Shown here in pieces: positions 1 through 6,982 of a DNA stretch of 17,740 bases (position 1 is the first letter of the stretch; the number at the start of each line of letters is the position of its first letter). This stretch comes from an uncultured Flavobacteriales bacterium (GTDB lineage Bacteria; Bacteroidota; Bacteroidia; Palsa-965), in the NCBI GenBank assembly GCA_946478675.1, contig CAMLEF010000052.1:1-17740 (forward strand), in the 5' to 3' direction. Below the pieces are notes generated by a model. It searched no databases and was not told where the DNA came from. It worked only from the letters and a program-made list of their open reading frames with translations. The position numbers were made by a program, and so were the translations under genes.

Positions 1-1
1 A

Positions 2-3000
2 GCCTCCGGCGGACAATGGTCGGGTGGTCTCGGAACGTTTGCCCCGGGCAACACCGCGCTCAACGCCGTGTATACGCCGACTGCGGGAGAAATTTCTTCG
101 GGAAGCGTAACGCTCACGCTGACGACCACCGGCAACGGAACCTGCACCGCAGTAACCGACCAGGTCACGATCTTCTTCACGCCGGCTCCGACGGTCAACG
201 CAGGTCCCGATCAAACGGTTTGCGCGAACAACTCAACGGTAACGCTCGGTGGAACATTTACGATCGCTTCCGGCGCTGTATGGTCCGGCGGCGGCGGCGT
301 GTTCTCTCCGAACAACACGACGATGAACGCCACGTACACACCGACAGCTGCAGAACGTTCTGCCGGAACGGTAACGCTGACACTCACGACAACCGGTAAC
401 GGAACCTGTTCTTCGGTCAGCGACCAGATGGTGATTACGATCACGCCTTCTCCGGTGGTGAACGCAGGTCCCGACCAGACGAAATGCGGCAACAATCCGA
501 ACACGACACTCGCCGGCAGCGTAACGGTTGCTACAGGCGGCATCTGGTCCGGTGGCGCAGGTACGTTCAACCCGAACACGACGGCGCTCAATGCCGTTTA
601 CACGCCGACCGCGGCAGAAATTGCAGCAGGCAGTGTCACGCTCACGCTGACATCGACCGGCAACGGAACCTGCAACGCAGTAACCGACCAGGTCACGATC
701 TTCTTCTCTTCTCCGCCCACAGCCAACGCTGGTCCTGACCAGACGAAATGCGCGAACAACGCGGTGACGACACTTGCAGGAAGTGTTACAGTTGCATCCG
801 GCGGACAATGGTCGGGTGGCCTCGGCATCTTCTCGCCGAACAACAACACGCTGAACGCAACCTATACGCCGACCGCTGCTGAGATTGCTTCGGGCTCGCT
901 GACTCTGACGCTGACGACGACCGGCAACGGAAGCTGCACGGCAGTGACCGACCAGATGATCATCACCTTCACGCCGGCACCGACGGTGAACGCAGGATCA
1001 GACATGGTTGTTTGCGCGAACAACTCGCAAGCGACATTGAACGGCAGCTTCACGGTAGCTTCGGGCGCAGTCTGGAGCGGTGGCGCAGGAACATTCACGC
1101 CGAACAACGCGACGATGAATGCGACGTACCAACCGACCGCCGGCGAGATCGCTGCAGGAAGCGTAACGCTCACGCTGACGACAACCGGTAACGGAACCTG
1201 TTCTTCCGTCAGCGACCAGGTGCTCATTACGATCACGCCTTCGCCGATCGTGAACGCAGGCCCGGACATCAACTCTTGCGCGAACAACGCTGCCGTTTCA
1301 TTGAACGGACAAGTGTTCAACGCGGGTGGCGGTGCGTGGTCCGGCGGAAGCGGAACGTACAACCCGAACAACACGACGCTGAATGCCATCTACACGCCGA
1401 GCGCGGCCGAGATTGCAGCAGGAAGCGTAACGCTCACCCTTTCTTCGACGGGCAACGGCTCGTGCAACGTGGTGAGCGACCAGGTGGTGATCAACTTCGC
1501 GCCGTCGCCGGTAGCGAATGCGGGCTCCGATCAAACCGTGTGCGGCAACAACGCTACGGTGAACCTGAACGGCTTCGTGAACTTCTGCGCAGGCGGACAA
1601 TGGTCGGGCGGCCTCGGGCTGTTCTCGCCGTCTGCCAACGCATTGAACGCAACCTATACGCCGACCGCCGGTGAAGTGGCGGCAGGTTCCCTGACACTCA
1701 CGCTGACGACGACCGGAAACGGCTCGTGCAACGCGGTAACCGACCAGGTGGTGCTGAACTTTACACCGGCGCCGACGGTCGATGCGGGCACGCCGCTCAC
1801 CAGCTGCGCCAACAGCCCGGCAGTCACGCTCAACGGCAGCTTCACGGTTGCTTCTGGCGCGATCTGGTCGGGTGGCAACGGATCTTATTCTCCGTCGAAC
1901 ACCGCGATGGGAGCAGTGTACACGCCGAGCGCCGCAGAAATTGCCGCAGGAAGCGTAACGCTCCATCTCACGACCACCGGCAACGGAAGCTGCCTGCCGG
2001 AAAGCGACAGTGTCCTGATCACGATCACGCCGGCTCCGACGGTGAATGCGGGTAACGACATCACGACCTGCGTCAGCAACCTGAACGTCGCGCTCAGCGG
2101 CAGCGTTTCCGGCCCGACGAACACAGGCTCCTGGAGCAGCAGCGGTACCGGTTTCTTCTCGCCGAACAACACGACGCTCAATGCAACGTACCATTGCAGC
2201 GCGGCGGATTCGACAGCAGGAACGGTAACGCTGACATTGACTTCTACGAACAACGGCGCCTGCTCTGCAGTAAGCGACCAGCTCACCATCTTCATCCTGC
2301 CCGCAGGTACTTCTTCGGCAGGTGCCGACCAGACGGTTTGCGCAAACAACTCTTCGGTTTCGCTCAGCGGCAGTGTCGGTGGCGGCGCTACTTCGGGAAC
2401 CTGGGGAACGACCGGTACCGGTATTTTCCTCCCGAACAGCAGCTCGCTCAACGCGACTTACATCCCGAGCAACTTCGATGCTGCGAACGGCGGCGTAACG
2501 GTGTTCCTCATCGCGAACAGCTGCAACCCGGCCGTCGACAGCCTGCACATCACGATTACGCCGGCGCCGGTAGTAACGGCCGGACCGGACCAGACGGTTT
2601 GCGCATCTTCTCCGAACGCAACCTTGAACGGTAACGTAAGCGGCGGTTCGACCACAGGTGTGTGGACCACGAGCGGCAGCGGAACGTTCTCGCCGAGCAA
2701 TACGGCCATGAACGCAACGTACACGCCGAGCGCAGCCGACATCAACGCACAAACCATCACGCTCACGCTGACGTCGACGAACAATGGCTCGTGCGCACCG
2801 GAATCCGACGTGATGCTGCTGCACATCTACCCGACCGGTTCTTCGAACGCAGGTCCCGACCAGATCGTCTGCACCAACAACCCGAACGTGATCCTGAACG
2901 GAACGCTCGGCGGCGGAGCAACGCAGGGACAATGGAGCACAACCGGCTCCGGTGTCTTCTCACCGAACGATACGGCGCTGAGCGCAACGTACATCCCGAG

Positions 3001-5224
3001 CGCGGCCGATATCACGGCAGGAAGCGTGAGCATCGTGCTTACCGCAACGAACAGCTGTAACAACGCGATCGATTTCATGAACGTGATCTTTACGCCGGCA
3101 CCTGTTGTCGACGCAGGCCCCGTACAGCATACCTGCGGCGTAAACCCGACAGTGGCGCTGAGCGGAAGCGTGATGAACGCAATCGGCGGCGTATGGAGCG
3201 GCGGTAACGGAACCTTCACGCCGAACAACACGACGATGAATGCTTCGTACGTGCCGAGCGCGGCAGAACAGTCAGCCGGCTACGTGATCCTCACGCTGAC
3301 CTCGACCGGCAACGGCAACTGTAATGCAGAGTGGGATACGACCACCATCTTCTTCTCCCCGGGCATTGTCGTCAATGCCGGCGTAGACCAGCAGGTGTGC
3401 ATCAGCGCTTCGTACACGCAGCTCAATGGTATTGTTTCCAACGGCTCGACGACCGGCGTATGGTCGACACTCGGCTCGGGAACGTTCTCACCGAACGACA
3501 GCGCGCTGAATGCGTTGTACACCTTCAGCACGGCCGATACGGCAGCAGGTTCTGTCACGCTGGTGCTCACGTCAACGAACAACGGCGTGTGCCCGGTAGA
3601 ACATGATACGATGACGATCACTTTCGGTCCGAGCGCGTTTGCCTATGCGGGCGCCGACCAGTCGATCTGCGCTTCCACGACGAGCATTGCATTGAACGGA
3701 TTTGTAGCCGGCGGTGCAACGCAGGGCATGTGGACGACGACCGGCGGAGGAACCTTCTCGCCGAATGATTCCACATTGAACGCAACCTACACGCTCTCGC
3801 CGTCGGATATTTCGAACGGGCAAGTGATGTTCGTGCTGCAGACGACCGATCATGGTTCCTGCTTCCCGGGCATCGATACGATGTACTACTTCATCGCTCC
3901 GTCTTCCGTTGTGAGCGCGGGTGGTGACGTAACGGTTTGCGCCGACAACCTCAGCATTCCGCTCGGTGGTAACGTCAGCGGCGCATCTTCCACGGGCGTG
4001 TGGAGCACGATGGGCTCCGGAACGTTCTCGCCGAACAACACGGCGCTGAATGCAACGTACCTCCCGAGCGCGAGTGATTCGCTCGCAGGAATGGTAACGC
4101 TTGTGCTCACCTCGACCAACACGGGCTCCTGCACACCGGCCAGCGACACGATGAACATTTTCATCACTGAGCCGGCTGTCGTAAATGCAGGCGCCGATCA
4201 GACCGTATGCGCGCAGAGTGCAGCGGTATCACTTGGCGGAACGGTGACCGGCGGAACAACGACCGGCATCTGGACGTCACTCGGTACCGGAACGTTTGCT
4301 CCGCAGAACACCGATCTGAATGCAACGTACACGCCTTCGGGTGCGGATATCGTAGCGGGATCGGTAACCCTCGTGCTTACGTCGACCGGCAACGGCATCT
4401 GCGCAGCACGCACCGACACGATGGTCATCACGATCATGCCGTCGGCGGTGGTGAATGCAGGCCCCGACCGCGTGATTTGCGGAAGCAATACGGACGTGAC
4501 GCTTGCAGGATTGGTTTCCGGCGTAACGAGCACCGGCATCTGGACGACGACCGGCACCGGTACGTTCTCGCCGAACGCCACGACGCTGAACGCTACATAC
4601 ACGCTGAGCACGGCCGATATCAACGCAGGAACGGTGATGCTCGTGCTGACTTCAACGAACAACGCGCTCTGCCCGGCGATCAGCGACACGATGTACATCA
4701 ACGTCGAGCCGCTGCCGACAGCCGCCTTCAGCTCTGTTGCCGGTGATTCACTCGACGTCACGTTCACCGATCAGTCGAGCGGCGCGGTGAGCTGGTACTG
4801 GGATTTCGGTAACGGCGGAACCTCGACGCAGCAAAACCCGGTCTTCGTTTACCCGTCGGAAGGCAACTACAACGTTATGCTCGTCATCACCAGCTCCGGC
4901 GGTTGCACGGATACTGCGCTCGCTACGGTGACGCCGAAAGAGATCCTCACGCAGCCTGTGGCGATCCCGACCGGTTTCACGCCGAACGATGACGGACACA
5001 ACGACGTGCTGCACGTACTCGGCGGACCGTTCACCGAAGTGGACTTCAGGATCTACAACGACTGGGGCAACCTGGTGTATTCGACGACCGATCCGCTTGC
5101 AGGATGGGACGGCACCTACAAAGGCAAACCGCAGCCCGGCGGCATCTACGTGTACACTGTCACCGGCACGACCATCGACGGCAAACACGTTACGCTTTCC
5201 GGCAACGTCACACTGATCCGTTAA
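2..5224 (+). CDS. Giant modular repeat surface protein with PKD-like domain and T9SS type B sorting domain (5' end missing)
   Basis: The reading frame is open from the left edge, so start and signal peptide are not visible; 1740 codons are present before TAA. The visible protein is one partial and 17 complete modules of 87-90 residues. Each begins near V-N-A-G-P-D-Q and carries W-S-G-G or T-T-G-x-W, F-S-P-N, L-N-A-T-Y-x-P-S-A-A and a run rich in T-L-T-L-T. A PKD-like domain follows (about 4721-4939, with W-Y-W-D-F-G-N-G). The C-terminus (about 4955-5221) has F-T-P-N-D-D-G, F-x-I-Y-N-D-W-G, W-D-G-T-Y and P-G-G-I-Y-V-Y, the pattern of the gliding-motility type B C-terminal domain used for T9SS export. 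Such proteins are exported through the outer membrane and act as adhesins or gliding-related filaments; that role is inferred here. The PorP/SprF gene directly downstream supports T9SS export. Domain assignment is firm; the biological role is not. Confidence 0.93.
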   Translation, partial: ASGGQWSGGLGTFAPGNTALNAVYTPTAGEISSGSVTLTLTTTGNGTCTAVTDQVTIFFTPAPTVNAGPDQTVCANNSTVTLGGTFTIASGAVWSGGGGVFSPNNTTMNATYTPTAAERSAGTVTLTLTTTGNGTCSSVSDQMVITITPSPVVNAGPDQTKCGNNPNTTLAGSVTVATGGIWSGGAGTFNPNTTALNAVYTPTAAEIAAGSVTLTLTSTGNGTCNAVTDQVTIFFSSPPTANAGPDQTKCANNAVTTLAGSVTVASGGQWSGGLGIFSPNNNTLNATYTPTAAEIASGSLTLTLTTTGNGSCTAVTDQMIITFTPAPTVNAGSDMVVCANNSQATLNGSFTVASGAVWSGGAGTFTPNNATMNATYQPTAGEIAAGSVTLTLTTTGNGTCSSVSDQVLITITPSPIVNAGPDINSCANNAAVSLNGQVFNAGGGAWSGGSGTYNPNNTTLNAIYTPSAAEIAAGSVTLTLSSTGNGSCNVVSDQVVINFAPSPVANAGSDQTVCGNNATVNLNGFVNFCAGGQWSGGLGLFSPSANALNATYTPTAGEVAAGSLTLTLTTTGNGSCNAVTDQVVLNFTPAPTVDAGTPLTSCANSPAVTLNGSFTVASGAIWSGGNGSYSPSNTAMGAVYTPSAAEIAAGSVTLHLTTTGNGSCLPESDSVLITITPAPTVNAGNDITTCVSNLNVALSGSVSGPTNTGSWSSSGTGFFSPNNTTLNATYHCSAADSTAGTVTLTLTSTNNGACSAVSDQLTIFILPAGTSSAGADQTVCANNSSVSLSGSVGGGATSGTWGTTGTGIFLPNSSSLNATYIPSNFDAANGGVTVFLIANSCNPAVDSLHITITPAPVVTAGPDQTVCASSPNATLNGNVSGGSTTGVWTTSGSGTFSPSNTAMNATYTPSAADINAQTITLTLTSTNNGSCAPESDVMLLHIYPTGSSNAGPDQIVCTNNPNVILNGTLGGGATQGQWSTTGSGVFSPNDTALSATYIPSAADITAGSVSIVLTATNSCNNAIDFMNVIFTPAPVVDAGPVQHTCGVNPTVALSGSVMNAIGGVWSGGNGTFTPNNTTMNASYVPSAAEQSAGYVILTLTSTGNGNCNAEWDTTTIFFSPGIVVNAGVDQQVCISASYTQLNGIVSNGSTTGVWSTLGSGTFSPNDSALNALYTFSTADTAAGSVTLVLTSTNNGVCPVEHDTMTITFGPSAFAYAGADQSICASTTSIALNGFVAGGATQGMWTTTGGGTFSPNDSTLNATYTLSPSDISNGQVMFVLQTTDHGSCFPGIDTMYYFIAPSSVVSAGGDVTVCADNLSIPLGGNVSGASSTGVWSTMGSGTFSPNNTALNATYLPSASDSLAGMVTLVLTSTNTGSCTPASDTMNIFITEPAVVNAGADQTVCAQSAAVSLGGTVTGGTTTGIWTSLGTGTFAPQNTDLNATYTPSGADIVAGSVTLVLTSTGNGICAARTDTMVITIMPSAVVNAGPDRVICGSNTDVTLAGLVSGVTSTGIWTTTGTGTFSPNATTLNATYTLSTADINAGTVMLVLTSTNNALCPAISDTMYINVEPLPTAAFSSVAGDSLDVTFTDQSSGAVSWYWDFGNGGTSTQQNPVFVYPSEGNYNVMLVITSSGGCTDTALATVTPKEILTQPVAIPTGFTPNDDGHNDVLHVLGGPFTEVDFRIYNDWGNLVYSTTDPLAGWDGTYKGKPQPGGIYVYTVTGTTIDGKHVTLSGNVTLIR
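194..4720 (+). repeat. Seventeen tandem coding repeats of 261-270 bp
   Basis: Module starts, at the codon for the V of V-N-A-G or its equivalent, fall at 194, 458, 722, 986, 1250, 1514, 1778, 2042, 2312, 2573, 2843, 3107, 3371, 3641, 3911, 4181 and 4451, and the last ends at 4720. The first seven periods are exactly 264 bp. Later ones are 270, 261, 270, 264, 264 and then five of 270. A partial module occupies 2-193. Two sequence classes occur. Class A has W-S-G-G-x-G (modules 1-7 and 12). Class B has about two more residues with T-T-G-x-W-x-T-x-G-S-G (modules 8-11 and 13-17). Each module has a Cys after the V-N-A-G-P-D-Q stretch and a second in G-N-G-x-C or N-S-C near the end. Confidence 0.95.
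4721..5221 (+). other. PKD-like domain plus type B T9SS sorting domain within the repeat protein
   Basis: This is the non-repeated C-terminal part of the giant protein. The PKD-like segment contains F-T-D-Q-S-S-G-A, W-Y-W-D-F-G-N-G and a final aliphatic strand ending before P-K-E-I-L-T-Q-P. The sorting domain starts around I-P-T-G-F-T-P-N-D-D-G-H-N-D. It ends with L-I-R directly before the stop codon, as is usual for this family where the domain is at the extreme C-terminus. Family knowledge says that type B domains direct T9SS export and often need a PorP/SprF partner. Confidence 0.9.
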
Positions 5225-5244
5225 CGCATCCAGAAAAGAAGAAC

Positions 5245-6270
5245 ATGAAAAGCTCCTCTATATTTTCCCGTCGCAGCGGAATTCTGGCAGCATTCGCCTC
5301 GGTGCTGCTGCTGGTGAATGCGCCGCGCTTGCATGCACAGGATTTTCACCTCTCGCAATACGACATGATGCCGATGTATTACAACCCGGCGCAAACCGGG
5401 ATGTACTTCGGCCAGCAGGACATGAAGTTCCGGCTCACCGGCAACTACCGTTCGCAATGGCAGAAGATCCAGGGCAAACCGTATTCGTCGATCGGCATTG
5501 GTTATGATATGCCGATGGAACGCTGGGGCGTCGGCGCACTGGTGATGGACCACATCGCAGGCACGTCGAACTTCTCCACCTTCCAGTTTTTGCTCTCCGG
5601 CGCTTACCGCATCACGAGCGACGACAGCAAAAACCATTTCCTCTCTGCAGGAATTCAAATGGGAATGTTCCAGAAACGTTTCTCGAACGGCAACCTGCTT
5701 TACGAAAGCCAGTACACCGGCACCGACGGGCTCGATCCCTCACTGCCGACGGGCGAAGCGTTCAACGACATGAGCATTACGCGCTTCGATGCGAACGTGG
5801 GGATCTATTACAAATACCTCGATCCAAACCATCACATCGATCCGTCGGCGGGCTTCTCGATCTATCACGTGACGATGCCGAATGAATCGTTCACCGGACA
5901 GAAAGCAAAGCTGCCGATGCGCTTCAACGGCATGGTCGATTGCGCGATCCATGCGAATGAAGATTTCACGATCACGCCGAACTTCCTGTTCATGTACCAG
6001 CGCAAAGCGTCGGAGTTCAACGCAGGATTGATGTTCAGCTACATCATGCCGGATTCTCCGTACGACCTGCTGGCCGGCGCGAATTACCGTCACAAGGACG
6101 CGATCATCGTGCATCTCGGCATCCGCCAGGGCAACAGCGTGTTCCGCGTCAGCTACGATATCGTGACGAGCCCGCTGAAAAAATACGGCGGCAGCCGCGG
6201 CGGTTTCGAGATGGGCGTGATCTATGCGGGTGTGCCGAAGGGTGGCTCGCATTCGCGAACGTCGTTGTAG
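5245..6270 (+). CDS. PorP/SprF family type IX secretion outer-membrane protein
   Basis: The 341-residue product starts at the ATG at 5245, chosen because it gives a clear signal peptide (K-S-S-S, a hydrophobic stretch, then L-H-A-Q) ending near residue 28; an in-frame upstream extension would lie inside the preceding gene. Mature residues begin D-F-H-L-S-Q-Y-D-M-M-P-M-Y-Y-N-P-A-Q-T-G, the hallmark N-terminus of PorP/SprF proteins, followed by alternating beta-strand-like segments and R-S-Q-W. Length matches the usual 300-350 residues. Family members sit in the outer membrane, and SprF is needed for export of the neighbouring SprB adhesin in Flavobacterium. The 20-base gap from the repeat-protein stop suggests one transcript and that this protein serves that substrate (inference). 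A terminator follows. The final 20 or so residues are polar and rich in G and S. Confidence 0.93.
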   Translation: MKSSSIFSRRSGILAAFASVLLLVNAPRLHAQDFHLSQYDMMPMYYNPAQTGMYFGQQDMKFRLTGNYRSQWQKIQGKPYSSIGIGYDMPMERWGVGALVMDHIAGTSNFSTFQFLLSGAYRITSDDSKNHFLSAGIQMGMFQKRFSNGNLLYESQYTGTDGLDPSLPTGEAFNDMSITRFDANVGIYYKYLDPNHHIDPSAGFSIYHVTMPNESFTGQKAKLPMRFNGMVDCAIHANEDFTITPNFLFMYQRKASEFNAGLMFSYIMPDSPYDLLAGANYRHKDAIIVHLGIRQGNSVFRVSYDIVTSPLKKYGGSRGGFEMGVIYAGVPKGGSHSRTSL

Positions 6271-6291
6271 AAATTGTTTTTGCTCCATGGG

Positions 6292-6325
6292 AAAGGTGCG
6301 GTGTTCTACTGCACCTTTTTCTTTT
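6292..6325 (+). terminator. Rho-independent terminator after the PorP/SprF gene
   Basis: An 8-bp perfect stem (AAAGGTGC at 6292-6299 pairing with GCACCTTT at 6311-6318) encloses an 11-base loop and runs into a T-rich tract, TTCTTTT. It starts 21 bases after the stop codon, so it probably ends the repeat-protein/PorP transcript. Confidence 0.8.
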
Positions 6326-6372
6326 GGAGTAAACGGGAGAAGCACGAATTCCGATGCGGCTGTTGCGTTGGA

Positions 6373-6447
6373 CCACTTAAGACACTTGAGAGCACTTAAG
6401 AACGCACAACTCCCTCGCAACTTCGCAACCCGCAACTCCGCAACTCG
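6373..6447. repeat. Short-period intergenic micro-repeats (CACTTAAG and CGCAACT types)
   Basis: Two small degenerate arrays lie next to each other between the terminator and the receiver-like gene. At 6373-6400 the words CACTTAA, CACTTGA and CACTTAA recur at about 10-base spacing. At 6415-6447 CGCAACT, CGCAACC, CGCAACT and CGCAACT recur at 7-8 base spacing. I see no credible gene in 6271-6537. The function is unknown. The style resembles the micro-repeats at 9458-9481 and 12182-12400. Confidence 0.7.
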
Positions 6448-6537
6448 ATCGACACAATCCCGCAAAAGATCGAAAACAAAATTTCAGAGGAGAGATGACG
6501 CGTAAGTTCACATTCACAAACGCTAATCTTCCATCCT

Positions 6538-6861
6538 ATGAAAGCCTGTTTCAGAAAATCAATAATGGTATTTGACCGTGATCCCGGCATGTTGCTGAAG
6601 TGTGATCTGCTGCTGAAGAAAAAAGGGTACGACGTTTACGTTTCTACACATACCGATGATATCGTCGGGCAGGTGCGCGAGCATGAGCCGGATATTATCC
6701 TGATGAATTCCGCGATGCCGGGTGATGCGACCGACGCAATCCTGAAGATCAGGATGTGCGAGCCGCTGCGGATGATCCCGGTGATCCGTTTCTCTGCCAA
6801 AGCGCATACGGAAGAAACGGCGGTGCATGCCGTGGAAGCCGCTACGCGAATGAGCGCGTAG
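6538..6861 (+). CDS. Short degenerate response-regulator receiver domain (pseudo-receiver)
   Basis: The 107-residue product has receiver-domain order: beta-1 acidic site V-F-D-R-D-P (11-16), K-K-K-G-Y-D-V-Y (27-34), P-D-I-I-L-M-N-S-A-M-P-G-D (51-63) and I-P-V-I-R-F-S-A (80-87). The normally phosphorylated Asp is Asn57, one of the usual acidic pair is Arg14, and Ser86 replaces the conserved Thr/Ser position acceptably. The protein stops at A-V-E-A-A-T-R-M-S-A, before the K-P-F lysine segment and last helix of a standard domain of about 120 residues. It may be a phosphorylation-independent stand-alone receiver or a decaying gene. The start at 6538 is the first ATG and is preceded by no strong ribosome site. 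No kinase is nearby. The fold call is good, but whether it is functional is uncertain. Confidence 0.72.
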   Translation: MKACFRKSIMVFDRDPGMLLKCDLLLKKKGYDVYVSTHTDDIVGQVREHEPDIILMNSAMPGDATDAILKIRMCEPLRMIPVIRFSAKAHTEETAVHAVEAATRMSA

Positions 6862-6871
6862 TTCATTTTCG

Positions 6872-6879
6872 TAAATTTG
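6872..6879 (+). promoter_or_regulatory. Candidate Bacteroidota -7 promoter box for the ABC-F gene
   Basis: TAAATTTG is a full match to the Bacteroidota -7 consensus TAnnTTTG. It lies 103 bases before the ABC-F start and just after the stop of the receiver-like gene. I do not see a clear TTTG element 19-21 bases upstream, so only half of the promoter is supported. Confidence 0.4.
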
Positions 6880-6982
6880 TAATTCAAATCCGTCCAGGCA
6901 GATGTAACTCTTCTTTCTTTCCGAGCCGATCACACGCGCCATTCCCGGCGCCGTTATTCCCTTACTCTTAAAGAAAGACATC

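Noticed and set aside
1298..2932. A 544-codon open frame on the minus strand across the giant repeat gene
   Set aside because: It lies antisense to the repeats, is rich in R, V and C, and repeats with the same period as the sense gene. It is a by-product of the repeated codon pattern, not a separate gene.
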